64,000 nucleotides of DNA from Streptomyces davaonensis JCM 4913 (GTDB lineage: Bacteria; Actinomycetota; Actinomycetes; Streptomycetales; Streptomycetaceae), in contig NC_020504.1 in the NCBI RefSeq assembly GCF_000349325.1, positions 186,001-250,000 on the forward strand. Reading direction: 5' to 3'. Below are positions 24,814-33,906 of this stretch, piece by piece. Made by a program: the position numbers and the translations under genes. Position 1 is the stretch's first letter; each line of letters opens with the position of its first letter. Below the pieces are notes generated by a model. The model saw only the letters and a program-made list of their open reading frames with translations, had not been told where the DNA came from and did not search any database.

Positions 24814-26046
24814 CTACCTCTCCGCCGAGGACATGGGGCGCGTGGAACGGGCTGTACGCGCCGTGCCCGATGTGTATCCGCTGCCGGCGGTGTCCTCGTC
24901 GAGCCGATCGACGAGGATCATCGCCACGTCGTCCGTCAAGCGGTCTCCGGTATGGCGGATCAACGCCTGGTGCAGTTCCTCCAAGAACTCCCGCGGGGTC
25001 GTGCTCGCCCGTATCCCCTCCATGGTCTGCGGCAGAGGGAAGAAGTCGTTGTCGCGGTTGCGGGCTTCGATCACGCCGTCGGTGTACAGGAGCAGACGGT
25101 CGCCGCGTACGAACGGATAGCTCTCGACCTTCGCGGTGAGGCCGTCCACGAGGTCTTCCAGACCCAGCGGCGGCAGTGGCGTGGCGGGCATCAGGGCCTG
25201 AACGCTGCCCCGGTGCAGCACCAGCGGAGGCGGATGGCCACGGTTGACCACGAGCACTACCTGTTCATCCGGCACCTGGGCCATGAGAGCGGTGACGAAC
25301 CCCTCCGTCAGAACTTCCTGAGAGTACGTGCCGGGCACAGCCGCCTCCCGTCGCAGCGCGGCCTCGCAGCAGTGCATGACCTCCGTCAGCTCGTCCTCGT
25401 AGTGCACGGACACTCGGAACGCGCCCAGGGTCACCGCGACCGCGCGCATGGCAGAAAGCCCCTTGCCCCTCACGTCCCCCACGATCAGCCGGACGCCGTA
25501 CGGCGTCCGCACGGCCTCGTACAGATCACCGCCGACCAGCGCCCCTGTCCCCGCCGCGAGGCACAGGCTGGCGGCCCGCACCGGGCCCAGCCGCTCGGGG
25601 ACGGGCCGCAGGACGACCTCCTGCGCCGCCACAGCGATCCGGCGGACCTGGTCGAGCTCGCCCTGCCGACGCGTACGCATGGCGTTGCTCAGGACGACAC
25701 TGGCCACGGACACCACGAACAGCGCCAGGAAGTTCCCGAAGATCAGCTGGGTCAGCGTCCCCCACGACCGGTTGTAGGTCGCGGATGCCGCGTTCACACC
25801 CGCGGCGAGGACTGCCGTGGTCAGCGTGCCCATCGGGCCCATTGTCAGCGCGGCCAGCGCCGGCGTCGTGGCGATCACGGGGCCGGTGACCAGATCGTGC
25901 GCGGGCGAGAGCTCGATGGCCAGTACGGCCAGCACGATCGCGAAGGGCACACACTGCCCCAGCCGGAACGGGACCCCGCTGTGACCGACCGCTCCTGGCC
26001 GAGTGGACGCTCCGGGCCGCAGACAGGGGCGGAGACGGAAACGCAT
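24814..26046 (-). CDS. PP2C-type (SpoIIE-like) serine phosphatase with membrane N-terminus
   Basis: 410 residues from the ATG giving MRFRLRPCLRPG; the longer open frame upstream has a different, disordered composition. About four hydrophobic segments occupy residues 30-125, then the phosphatase domain follows: CLAAGTGALVGGDLYEAVRT, LIVGDVRGKGLSAMR (metal-binding Asp), GFVTALMAQV, VNRGHPPPLVL, LLLYTDGVIEARN and LTDDVAMILV. Such proteins dephosphorylate anti-sigma antagonists in partner-switching cascades. A HATPase of the kind that could be its counterpart is encoded at 28956-29426, but they are not in one operon. Confidence 0.9.
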   Translation of the reverse strand: MRFRLRPCLRPGASTRPGAVGHSGVPFRLGQCVPFAIVLAVLAIELSPAHDLVTGPVIATTPALAALTMGPMGTLTTAVLAAGVNAASATYNRSWGTLTQLIFGNFLALFVVSVASVVLSNAMRTRRQGELDQVRRIAVAAQEVVLRPVPERLGPVRAASLCLAAGTGALVGGDLYEAVRTPYGVRLIVGDVRGKGLSAMRAVAVTLGAFRVSVHYEDELTEVMHCCEAALRREAAVPGTYSQEVLTEGFVTALMAQVPDEQVVLVVNRGHPPPLVLHRGSVQALMPATPLPPLGLEDLVDGLTAKVESYPFVRGDRLLLYTDGVIEARNRDNDFFPLPQTMEGIRASTTPREFLEELHQALIRHTGDRLTDDVAMILVDRLDEDTAGSGYTSGTARTARSTRPMSSAER

Positions 26047-26284
26047 AAGTACAGCCTGCCTCGCCGGAAGGGAGCGCTCCACTCCTCGATCCGCGCCGGG
26101 CTCCCGGACCGGCGGCCGCAGACCGGTGAACGCGTCCGCACGCGCCGTTCCATCCCAGCCACCCCTGGGCCTGCCCAGCCCGCAGAGCGCGGCGACCATC
26201 GGGGCCACATCCACCGTGCGGGCCAGGGCGTCGCACACCATCCGCGTCCCTACGACGCCCGCACTGCCCCCGACGAACAACGGG

Positions 26285-26533
26285 ATGAACCTGACCGCCC
26301 TCCGCGAGGCATGCGCCACCCTCACCGCAGACCTCGAAACCGGCCAGCAAGACGACCCCATCCCCGACGAAACCGCCCACACCAGCTGGGAGCTCGCCCT
26401 CGAACGATCCGTCATCGACACACTGGCACGACGCTCCCAGGAGGCACATGGGCGGGCTGAGCAGGGGCCAGCCGCGGAAGGGGGGAGACGTCACGAGCGG
26501 CTCGGCGGTCGGATCCATCCAAGGGACCGCTGA
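26285..26533 (+). CDS. Small hypothetical protein, convergent with glpK
   Basis: 82 residues ([20 protein letters not shown] onwards; [16 protein letters not shown]), helical and acidic for the first 55 residues, then Arg/Gly-rich through the overlap with the 3' end of the glycerol kinase gene. The original gene may have ended earlier. No family is recognised. Confidence 0.4.
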   Translation: MNLTALREACATLTADLETGQQDDPIPDETAHTSWELALERSVIDTLARRSQEAHGRAEQGPAAEGGRRHERLGGRIHPRDR

Positions 26534-28005
26534 ACGGCTCGCTGCCAGCACTCGTACTCCCAGTCCCGCCGTTCGGGATCCATGTCCGGCAGCCACTGGG
26601 CGGCCCGGTGCCAGTTACGGCGCAGGATGGCCAGATCCGGCCAGTAGCCCACGGCGAGGCCGGCGGCGTAGGCCGCGCCCAGGGACACCGTCTCGGCGAC
26701 CAGCGGCCGGACCACGGGCACGTCGAGCACGTCGGCCAGGAACTGCATGAGCAAGTGGTCGGACGTCATGCCTCCGTCCACCTTGAGCTCCTTCAGGGCG
26801 AGCGCGGAGTCGGCGTTCATGGCGTCGACGACCTCTCGTGTCTGCCAGGCGGTGGCCTCCAGGACGGCTCGGGCCAAATGCCCCTTGGTGATGTAGGAGG
26901 TGAGCCCGACGATGACGCCTCGGGCGTCGCTGCGCCAGTGGGGTGCGAACAGGCCGGAGAAGGCGGGGACGATGTAGCAGCCGCCGTTGTCCTCGACAGT
27001 GCGCGCCAGGGTTTCGATCTCGGGTGCGCTGTTGATCAGGCCCAGACGGTCACGGAACCACTGGACCAGCGAACCGGTGACGGCGATCGGGCCCTCCAGG
27101 GCGTAGACCGTGGGCTGCTCGGCGATCTTGTACGCGACGGTGGTGAGCAGCCCGTGCCGGGACCGTACGAGGTCGGTACCGGTGTTCATCATCAGGAAGC
27201 TGCCGGTCCCGTACGTGCATTTCGCCTCGCCGGGAGAGAAACAGGTCTGTCCGAACAGAGCCGCCTGCTGGTCGCCCAGGGCCGCCGCGATGCGCACGCC
27301 CGGCAGCACAGTGCGGGCCTCGCCGTAGCTCTCGGCCGAGGAGCGGATCTCCGGCAGCATCGCACGCGGGACCCCGAAGAACTCCATCAACACGTCATCC
27401 CAGGTCAACGTGCGGATGTCGATGAGCATCGTACGGCTGGCATTGGTGGCGTCGGTGATGTGCAGTCCACCGTCCGTACCGCCGGTGAGATTCCAGATCA
27501 GCCAGCTCTCCATCGTGCCGAAGAGCACCTCGCCGTCCCGGGCGCGCTGCTCCAGCCCGGCGACGTGGTCGAACAGCCAGCGGATACGGGGTGCGGAGAA
27601 GTAGGTCGAGGGAGGCAGACAGCAGCGTTCGAGGAAGAACTCGTTCCCAGGCTGGATCCTCAGGTCCTCCACGAGCGGCGCGGTGCGGGTGTCCTGCCAG
27701 ACGATCGCCCTGCCCAGCGGAACGCCGGTCCGCCGGTCCCACAGCACGGTCGTCTCCCGCTGGTTGGCGATGCCGACGGCGGAGATCTGTCCGGGGTCCA
27801 GGCCAGCGTTGGACAGTGCCTCGGGCACGATGCGCTGGAGATTGCGCCAGATCTCGACGGCGTCGTGCTCGACCCACCCGGGCCGGGGGAAGTACTGCTG
27901 ATGCTCCCGCTGGGCGACCGACACCAGCCGTCCGCTGTGGTCGAACAGAATGCATCGTGTGGAGGTGGTGCCCTGGTCGATGGACATCACATACCGTTCA
28001 ACCAT
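26491..28005 (-). CDS. glpK: Glycerol kinase
   Basis: 504 residues, FGGY sugar-kinase family. Key blocks are [19 protein letters not shown] (phosphate loop 1), [49 protein letters not shown] (phosphate 2) and [17 protein letters not shown] (adenosine motif). It phosphorylates glycerol to glycerol 3-phosphate with ATP. Start chosen at MVERYVMS; a second ATG nine codons upstream is possible. It lies 41 bases after the IclR regulator gene and is probably co-transcribed. Unlike the classical gyl operon, no glycerol facilitator or glycerol-3-phosphate dehydrogenase gene is adjacent. Confidence 0.95.
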   Translation of the reverse strand: MVERYVMSIDQGTTSTRCILFDHSGRLVSVAQREHQQYFPRPGWVEHDAVEIWRNLQRIVPEALSNAGLDPGQISAVGIANQRETTVLWDRRTGVPLGRAIVWQDTRTAPLVEDLRIQPGNEFFLERCCLPPSTYFSAPRIRWLFDHVAGLEQRARDGEVLFGTMESWLIWNLTGGTDGGLHITDATNASRTMLIDIRTLTWDDVLMEFFGVPRAMLPEIRSSAESYGEARTVLPGVRIAAALGDQQAALFGQTCFSPGEAKCTYGTGSFLMMNTGTDLVRSRHGLLTTVAYKIAEQPTVYALEGPIAVTGSLVQWFRDRLGLINSAPEIETLARTVEDNGGCYIVPAFSGLFAPHWRSDARGVIVGLTSYITKGHLARAVLEATAWQTREVVDAMNADSALALKELKVDGGMTSDHLLMQFLADVLDVPVVRPLVAETVSLGAAYAAGLAVGYWPDLAILRRNWHRAAQWLPDMDPERRDWEYECWQRAVQRSLGWIRPPSRS

Positions 28006-28046
28006 GATCGGGCCTGCTTTCCGATGGGTCACTCAGGCGCTGGGAC

Positions 28047-28814
28047 CTACCAGCGGGCCGCGCCCAGGTCTCTGGAGATCGCCCGTGCCGCTTCCCGCAG
28101 CAAGGTGATCAGGGCCGGTTGAGGTCGGCCTTTGGTGTCGCAGATCCGCTCGACGGGACCGGAGACGCCGATCGCGCCCACCACAAGACCGCCCTGCCCC
28201 CGGATCGGTGCGGCGATTCCGGCTTCGCCCATGCTCATTTCCTGCACCTCGGCGCCCCAGCCGAGGTCCCGGATCTCGTCGAGCGCCCGGTTGAGGTCGT
28301 CCGGGAGGACCAGGGTGTGCCGGGTGTAAGCCTCCAGTTCGGTCTCCAGCAGGGGGACGACCGGCGCGGTGCCGAAGGCCAGCAGGACCTTGCCGAGCGA
28401 GGAGGCGTGCAGCGGCAGCAGCGCGCCCACGTCCAGAGTCTGGAGGGTGTCGTCTGGCCGGAACACGTGGTGGATGACGAGCACTCTGCCCTCCAGCGGC
28501 GTGCCCAGGCGGACGGTCTCCCCGCTGCGACCGGCCAGGGCGTCGGCCCAGTTGAGGGAGCGCGAACGCAATTCATTGACATCGAGGTAACTGGTGCCGA
28601 GGTGCAACAGCGCCGCGCCGAGCTGGTATTTCCCGGTCGCCGGGTCCTGCTCCACGAAGTCCACGTGTTGCAGCGTGCGCAGAATCCCGTGGGCTGTGCC
28701 CTTGGCCAGCCCGAGGGACGACGCCACCTCACCGAGGCCCAGCCGCCGGGAACCGCCGGCGAGCAGACGCAAGATCGCTGCCGCCCGTTCTATGGACTGG
28801 ACCGGGCCGGTCAT
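28047..28814 (-). CDS. IclR-family regulator resembling GylR
   Basis: 255 residues. An N-terminal winged helix (SIERAAAILRLLAGGSRRLGLGEVASSLGLAKGTAHGILRTLQ) is followed by the IclR effector domain (VLVIHHVFRPDDTLQTLDVG; LHASSLGKVLLAF; IAAPIRGQGGLVVGAIGVSG). It is close to GylR, the repressor of the Streptomyces glycerol operon, over its whole length. Transcribed with glpK directly downstream, it probably represses this unit in the absence of glycerol or glycerol 3-phosphate. Start at MTGPVQSIERA; an ATG eight codons upstream is less likely. Confidence 0.88.
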   Translation of the reverse strand: MTGPVQSIERAAAILRLLAGGSRRLGLGEVASSLGLAKGTAHGILRTLQHVDFVEQDPATGKYQLGAALLHLGTSYLDVNELRSRSLNWADALAGRSGETVRLGTPLEGRVLVIHHVFRPDDTLQTLDVGALLPLHASSLGKVLLAFGTAPVVPLLETELEAYTRHTLVLPDDLNRALDEIRDLGWGAEVQEMSMGEAGIAAPIRGQGGLVVGAIGVSGPVERICDTKGRPQPALITLLREAARAISRDLGAARW

Positions 28815-28955
28815 GAAGCGATAGTAGTCCGATTTCACCTCAATTTAGACCCGCGTTCGGTAATGCCGACCGCTGTTCGTTGACCGGCCCTATTTCCCTC
28901 CTTAGCGTGTCATGACGCCCGGCTCCCGGCCGGGCCGCATGCCTGAGGAGGGCCC

Positions 28956-29426
28956 ATGATCATGGCGCAGCTCGGCACCGCGCCTCGCGGGGAGGTGAAA
29001 CACATCTTTCCGGTGCCGCACGCCCCGGGGGCGGTCTCATCGCTACGTCGACATGTACGCGCGGTCCTCACCGACTGGACGCTGACGGGCGACGTCATCG
29101 AAGACGTGCTCCTGGTGGTCTCGGAACTGCTCACCAATGCGATCGTGCACGCCCTGCCGCCGGCGACGCTGAGGCTGACGCGGGGCTCGGTGGATCAGCA
29201 CGGCGTCGTACGCGTCGAGGTGACCGACACCGGACCTGCGGCTCCGGCACTACTGCCGACAGCTGCCTGTGACCCGGACGAGCACGGCCGAGGTCTTGGC
29301 ATCGTCACCACGCTGTCGGTTCGGTGCGGCGTGCGAGCGCACTCCGGCGGGACCAGCCGGTGGGCAGAGGTGTTCGTGGGGTTCGGCGGGTCGGGCGGAA
29401 CCGTGGCAGGCGTCACCGGGGAGTGA
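28956..29426 (+). CDS. RsbW/SpoIIAB-like ATP-binding anti-sigma-type protein
   Basis: 156 residues, a stand-alone HATPase domain. N-box VVSELLTNAIVHA (about residues 54-66), G1 box EVTDTGPAAP and G2 box HGRGLGIVTTL are clear. GAGGAGG precedes the ATG. Streptomyces has dozens of these short kinases, usually acting with PP2C phosphatases and STAS antagonists; neither an antagonist nor a sigma gene is adjacent. Its partner is unknown. Confidence 0.88.
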   Translation: MIMAQLGTAPRGEVKHIFPVPHAPGAVSSLRRHVRAVLTDWTLTGDVIEDVLLVVSELLTNAIVHALPPATLRLTRGSVDQHGVVRVEVTDTGPAAPALLPTAACDPDEHGRGLGIVTTLSVRCGVRAHSGGTSRWAEVFVGFGGSGGTVAGVTGE

Positions 29427-29489
29427 CGGCAGGTCGGCCCTCGCTACCAGGCTGAAGCGTCTCGGAAACTCTGTGTGTGCCTGAGGGCT

Positions 29490-30894
29490 TCAGGCTTTTC
29501 GGGCGCGGCGTGGCCGTGTGCCGTCACGGTGGGGTCCGAACCTCGGGGTGAGGGGGTGGACTTCGGTGGCGTGCAGGTGGTGGAAGCCGGTCCGCTCGGC
29601 GGCGCGGGTGCGCCGCCGGCAGGTTTCGCGGGCGAGCCGCCCTGTCCTGGCCGGAGGTGGCTCCGGCCAGGACAGGGCGATTACTTCATGACCTGGCACC
29701 GGCCCGTGAGGTGTCGGTGCCTGGGTGTCATGCCCCGCCGGACGCTGGACCACTCCGAGAGGGGTGGTGGCGGGGACCGTACGCACCTCAGGCGTACGGC
29801 GGGAGGTCTTCGGCCGGCGGGCCAGGGTGGGGTGGGGCTTGCCGGGGGTGGTCTTCGGCCCGGGCGACCTGGCGGGCAGGGCTGCCGCGCGGCGGGCGCT
29901 GGCCAGGCGGCGGGTGGTCTTCTTCGGGCGCCGCACGCAGGCCACGGTGCCCTCGACGGGGGTGCGGATGGTGCGGGTGCCGGTGGCGCGCTCGGTGATG
30001 GTGTGGGCCTGGGCGAGCAGGCCGCGGGAGACGATGCGGCGGGCGGCGGCGTGGTCGCGGTCCAGGGACAGGCCGCAGCCGGTGCAGTGGGCCCATTTCC
30101 AGCCGTGCTCGGCCAGCCGGTCGGGTGCCGGGTGGTGGCCGAGCGTGCCCAGGCACTTCGGGCACAGGGCGGAGGTGCCCCGGGCCGGGACCGTGACCAC
30201 GGTGATGCCCTGCTTGGCGGCCAGGTGCCTCATTGCCTCGGCGACGGTGCTGCGGACCTGCCCGGACAGCCGGGCGTTGCCCCGCCGCCGGCCGCGTGTT
30301 TCGAGGGTGGCGAGGTCTTCGAGGTAGATCACGGTGGCGCCGAGTGCTTCGGCCTGGTCGATGGCCCAGCGGGCGGCCGACCAGGCCAGCGCGTCGTTCA
30401 GGTGCCGGATGCGGGCGCATACCCGCTCGTGCTCGACCTCCACCATCGCGGCTTTGACCAGGAGTTCACCCCAGGCAAGGTGCGGGGAGCCGAGCCCGTC
30501 CGCCAGGGCGCGGTAGTGGTCGCGTCTTGCCGCGAGGTGTTCGCGGTGGGTGCGCAGCCGGTGCAGCTTCGCACTGACCGCGCTGGCGTCGTAGACAAGG
30601 GGACGGCCGTCGGTGACCACCCGCGCCGTTTCGCCCCGGCCCGTCAGGCGGCCCAGGGCTCCGGTGAGCAGGGTGTTCACGCCCCAGTCGAAGCCGACCG
30701 CTACGGTGTGCCCGGTGGCCGGGGCGGCGGCCACCGGGCGGGAGTGCGGCAGGTCGACGGCGATCCCCCCGTGGGGGTGGGGCGCAGGGTCGGAGCGTGC
30801 AGGACGGCGTCTGGCTCGACGGTGGCGGGAAGACGCAGGTCGATGACGTGCCAGGCCCAGTCACGGCGGGAGAAGGGCGCGGCGCCCAGCGGGA
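29490..30894 (-). pseudogene. TnpB-family RNA-guided nuclease, 5'-truncated and frameshifted
   Basis: The main frame (to about 30734) holds the TnpB RuvC core: GFDWGVNTLL (first acidic residue), VIYLEDLATLE (Glu), a CPKC...CTGC zinc finger and LDRDHAAARRI (last Asp). A basic Pro/Thr-rich tail of ~200 residues follows, as in Streptomyces IS607-type TnpB. The upstream part (PFSRRDWAWHVIDLRLP, about 30775-30880) is in another frame; restoring one base in a GGGGGG run (about 30768-30773) joins them. The N-terminal ~150 residues of a normal TnpB are missing because the gene is fused to a truncated recombinase. Inactive as nuclease, most likely. Confidence 0.75.
29640..29677. repeat. Perfect 16-base-pair hairpin inside the TnpB tail
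   Basis: CCCTGTCCTGGCCGGA (29640-29655) is followed by a 6-base loop and TCCGGCCAGGACAGGG (29662-29677). It falls in the sequence encoding the low-complexity tail of TnpB. It could be part of the element's guide-RNA end, or a terminator for convergent transcription. Confidence 0.6.
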
Positions 30895-31241
30895 GTTCCC
30901 CCGCCGCGGCCCGCTTCAGCAACCGGTCAAGACCCGGACGCGACTCCCGCAGCCCCGAGGCCCGGTCCCGGAACACCGCACCCGAAGCCGAGGCCCGCAA
31001 CTCCGCCTCCTGCGCGGCCAGCGACGACTCCTGCCCATTGGTGCCCCAGACCGCACATACAGCGCCTCACGCCGCTCGGCCGACGCCGCGTTCCCCGTCA
31101 ACGCGTCCAACGCCCCCATGGCAAAACGCCGTTCCCTGCCCACCCACACCACCGGGACCCTGCCCTCGTTCGCCCACAGCCGCAAGGTCCCGGGTGCACA
31201 CCCACCCTGCGCGCGGCCACCGCCAAACGAAGAAGCTCCAT
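30895..31241 (-). pseudogene. IS607-type serine recombinase TnpA, truncated and frameshifted
   Basis: From ATG 31241: MELLRLAVAARRVGVHPG, then a one-base loss shifts into LRLWANEGRVPVVWVGRERR (MerR-like helix-turn-helix). The next pieces are REALYVR, and, after another shift, VFRDRASGLRESRPGLDRLL of the resolvase domain. It stops making sense at RAAAGE, where it is fused to the middle of TnpB. The order matches IS607 elements, in which a MerR-type HTH precedes a serine recombinase and tnpB follows. The fusion implies an internal deletion covering the end of tnpA and the start of tnpB. Confidence 0.7.
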
Positions 31242-31529
31242 GACCACAGACCCTACGGTCGCATCAGCACCGGACAGCCCGACCCGGCGCGAGCCCCACA
31301 CCATCGCATGACAGATCACGGGATTACCCAAAGGTCCACGCCAACCCTGCTATGCAGCATCAGCAAGGATCCCTAAGGGAAACACCCAACAGTTGAAGAG
31401 CCTAATACTCCAGCAGCGTTCCGCTATCTGGACTGGTCAGGAGGCGTTGCCCGGAGTGTAGTTGGCTGATGGTGTGTCAGGGGCGGTCTTGGCGAACCGG
31501 CCCTCCAACGGGTGGATTCGTCGTCGGTA

Positions 31530-31847
31530 GTGGCCGTCTGCTCACCTCACCGGACGGCACGGAGTACCTGGACATGCTCCACGACGCACTGACGGGCGAA
31601 GTGGTCGTCGACCGCACTCACGCCTCTGGACCGGCGCGCAAAGCACGGCAATTGGCGCCTGCCGCCCGAAGGTCCCGTGGCAACCCTGCGGATCCTGCTC
31701 GACCACTCGGTCGCCGAGATCTTCACCGCTGCCGGCCGCGCACTCACACTGCGGTTCTATCCTGTGGGCGAAGGGCCGTGGCGGGTGCAGGTGGATGCGG
31801 TGGGGGTCGGTTCCGCCGCGTATACCGTCAAAGCGTGGGACTTGTGA
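31530..31847 (+). pseudogene. C-terminal GH32 fragment
   Basis: Encodes RLLTSPDGTEYLDMLHDALT and VVVDRTHAS; then, after loss of two bases near 31627, the second frame gives LPPEGPVATLRILLDHSVAE and LRFYPVGEGPWRV to a TGA at 31845-31847. This aligns with residues about 370-480 of the GH32 enzyme at 21972-23438 (RLLTSPDGTEHLDIVHDPVT; LRFYPVGDGPWRV) but with many substitutions. It is therefore a diverged homologue rather than a recent duplicate. Only the beta-sandwich domain remains; no catalytic motif is present. Confidence 0.8.
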
Positions 31848-31912
31848 CACCGGCTCGGGTCACCTTCCGCAGCAGAGCGGGCACCTCTCCCAGCACGACC
31901 GCGGCCTGCTGC

Positions 31913-32539
31913 TCAGTCAGCTTCTTCGCGGCGCACATACACCCCCGCACGCGCGGCGGCCGCCGCGGCCTCGGCGGCGCGGTCCGCCGCCGGTTCGTCG
32001 AGGGCGTTGCCGCTCGTCAGCAGGCGGTAGTAGAGGGGAGCCGAGACGGCGCGGATCACCTCGTGGGGGTCGGTGTCCGCGGGCAGTTCGCCGCGGTCGA
32101 CGGCCTGCTCGACGCAGGGGGCCCATTCCCTGACGCGGATGTCGTAGAAGCGGTGCAGTGCCTCGGCCGTCTTGGGCTCGCAGGTGGCTGCCGCGATCAC
32201 CGCCTTGAAGAGCGCGCCCTGCCTGGAGTCCGCCAAAGTGCGTTGCACGAGGCGGGCGTTGGCCTTGAGGTCGCCGAGGAGTGAGCCGGTCTCGGTGCGC
32301 GGCAGTGACTGCTCAGCCATGTCCAGCAGCAGGTCGGCCACCAGACCGGTCACAGTTCCCCAGCGGCGGTAGACGGTCGTCTTGCCCACCTCGGCACGGC
32401 GCGCGATGTCGGCCAGGTCCAAGCGGGCGAAGCCCCCTTCGGCCAGGCTGTCCCCGGCCGCCTGCAGCACCGCCGCGCGCACCCGCGCCGTCCGCCCTCC
32501 GGGCCGAACGGTCCCCGGCTCCGCATCCTTCATACCCAT
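31913..32539 (-). CDS. TetR-family regulator
   Basis: 208 residues. The N-terminal helix-turn-helix is about residues 18-65 (RAAVLQAAGDSLAEGGFARLDLADIARRAEVGKTTVYRRWG). The helical ligand domain follows (C-terminal TetR_C-like with VIRAVSAPLYYRLLTSGNAL). It is divergent from the aldo/keto reductase gene with a palindrome between them, so it probably represses that gene and itself. The ligand is unknown. Confidence 0.9.
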   Translation of the reverse strand: MGMKDAEPGTVRPGGRTARVRAAVLQAAGDSLAEGGFARLDLADIARRAEVGKTTVYRRWGTVTGLVADLLLDMAEQSLPRTETGSLLGDLKANARLVQRTLADSRQGALFKAVIAAATCEPKTAEALHRFYDIRVREWAPCVEQAVDRGELPADTDPHEVIRAVSAPLYYRLLTSGNALDEPAADRAAEAAAAAARAGVYVRREEAD

Positions 32540-32592
32540 AACGGGACCCCAGTTTCGTTTATCGCCTTGCCGTGCTAGCTTGGCACCTCATA

Positions 32593-32616
32593 CTAACGGC
32601 ACCACGGAACCGTTAG
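32593..32616. promoter_or_regulatory. Candidate TetR operator
   Basis: CTAACGG and CCGTTAG, 7-base inverted arms with a 10-base spacer, sit in the 109-base divergent gap, 33 bases before the aldo/keto reductase start. The position and symmetry suit binding by the adjacent TetR protein. Confidence 0.55.
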
Positions 32617-32648
32617 CGAGAATCGGCTGAGGAGATTGGGGTACGGCC

Positions 32649-33707
32649 ATGGAATACAGGCGGCTGGGTGCATCCGGGCTCAAGGTTCCCGCGCTGAGCT
32701 TCGGTGCCGGCACTTTCGGCGGCCGGGGACCGCTGTTCGGCGCCTGGGGCACCACCGACGCACGGGAAGCGCGCCGCCTCGTGGACATCTGCCTTCACGC
32801 CGGGATCACCATGTTCGACACCGCCGACGTCTACTCCGGCGGCGCGTCCGAGGAGGTCCTGGGCGAAGCGATCAAAGGCCGCCGGGAGCAGGTGATCGTG
32901 TCCACCAAGACCAGCCTGCCGATGGGTGACGGCCCGGGCGACGCGGGATCCTCACGGTCGCGCCTGATCAGGGCGTGCGAGGACGCGCTGCGCCGGCTCG
33001 GCACCGAGTACATCGACCTGTTCCAGTTGCACGCCTTCGACGCCGGCACCCCGGTCGAGGAAGTCCTGTCCACGCTCGACGACCTGGTCCGCGCGGGAAA
33101 GATCCGCTACGTCGGCGTCTCCAATTTCTCCGGCTGGCAGGCGATGAAGTCCCTCGCCGTCGCCGAGAAGCACGGCCATCCGCGCTACGTCGCCCATCAG
33201 GTCTACTACTCCCTCATCGGCCGCGACTACGAGTGGGAGTTGATGCCCCTCGGACTCGACCAGGGCCTCGGCGCGCTCGTCTGGAGCCCGCTCGGCTGGG
33301 GACGGCTCACCGGCAAGATCCGCCGCGGCAGGCCACTGCCCGCCGGCAGCCGACTGCACGACACCGCCGACTTCGGCCCGCCCGTCGAGGAAGAGCACCT
33401 CTACCGCGTCGTCGACGCCCTCGACGAGATCGCGCAGGAAACCGGCAAGGCCATCCCGCAGATCGCCATCAACTGGCTGGTGCAGCGGCCGACCGTCTCC
33501 TCCGTCATCATCGGCGCCCGCAACGAAGAGCAACTGCGCCAGAACCTCGGCGCCGTCGGCTGGTCCCTCACCCCGGACCAGATGGCGAAACTCGACGCGG
33601 CGAGCACCAGGACGGCGCCCTACCCCTATTTCCCCTACCAGCGCCAGGAGGGCTTCGCCCGCCTCAACCCGCCCGTCACTGAGGTCAGCCCTCCGAGCGC
33701 GGCCTGA
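32649..33707 (+). CDS. Aldo/keto reductase
   Basis: 352 residues, (beta/alpha)8 NADPH-dependent oxidoreductase family. Catalytic tetrad positions are visible: Asp in MFDTADVYSGG with Tyr four residues on, Lys in VSTKTSLP and His in LFQLHAFD. The NADP-binding C-terminal motif is VSSVIIGARNEEQLRQNL. It resembles the YghZ/Tas-like AKR subgroup. Divergent from and probably repressed by the TetR protein. The substrate cannot be read from sequence. Confidence 0.93.
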   Translation: MEYRRLGASGLKVPALSFGAGTFGGRGPLFGAWGTTDAREARRLVDICLHAGITMFDTADVYSGGASEEVLGEAIKGRREQVIVSTKTSLPMGDGPGDAGSSRSRLIRACEDALRRLGTEYIDLFQLHAFDAGTPVEEVLSTLDDLVRAGKIRYVGVSNFSGWQAMKSLAVAEKHGHPRYVAHQVYYSLIGRDYEWELMPLGLDQGLGALVWSPLGWGRLTGKIRRGRPLPAGSRLHDTADFGPPVEEEHLYRVVDALDEIAQETGKAIPQIAINWLVQRPTVSSVIIGARNEEQLRQNLGAVGWSLTPDQMAKLDAASTRTAPYPYFPYQRQEGFARLNPPVTEVSPPSAA

Positions 33708-33906
33708 ACAGCACTCAGGGCCCGTCCGCAGAACGCGGAACGGGCCCCGAAACCGAGCGCTGGGCAGGCCTTGCACCTGCATCTCCCCGCAGGAAGCGGG
33801 ACGCCTTTCCTTGGACCACCAACGCAACGCCAGCCACCCGCAATTGCGGGCGCCCAACTCATGGGCAGAGCCAGCGGAGATTCCGACGTCGTTCCCGCGA
33901 GTAGCC

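Noticed and set aside
29640-29677. Attachment site of an integrated element
   Set aside because: The symmetry is a simple hairpin inside TnpB; no integrase gene or flanking direct repeat accompanies it.
31469-32284. Plus-strand coding sequence starting at 31469 and running into the TetR region
   Set aside because: Only its first part is GH32-like; after the frameshift it is out of frame with the homology and runs antisense through the TetR gene.
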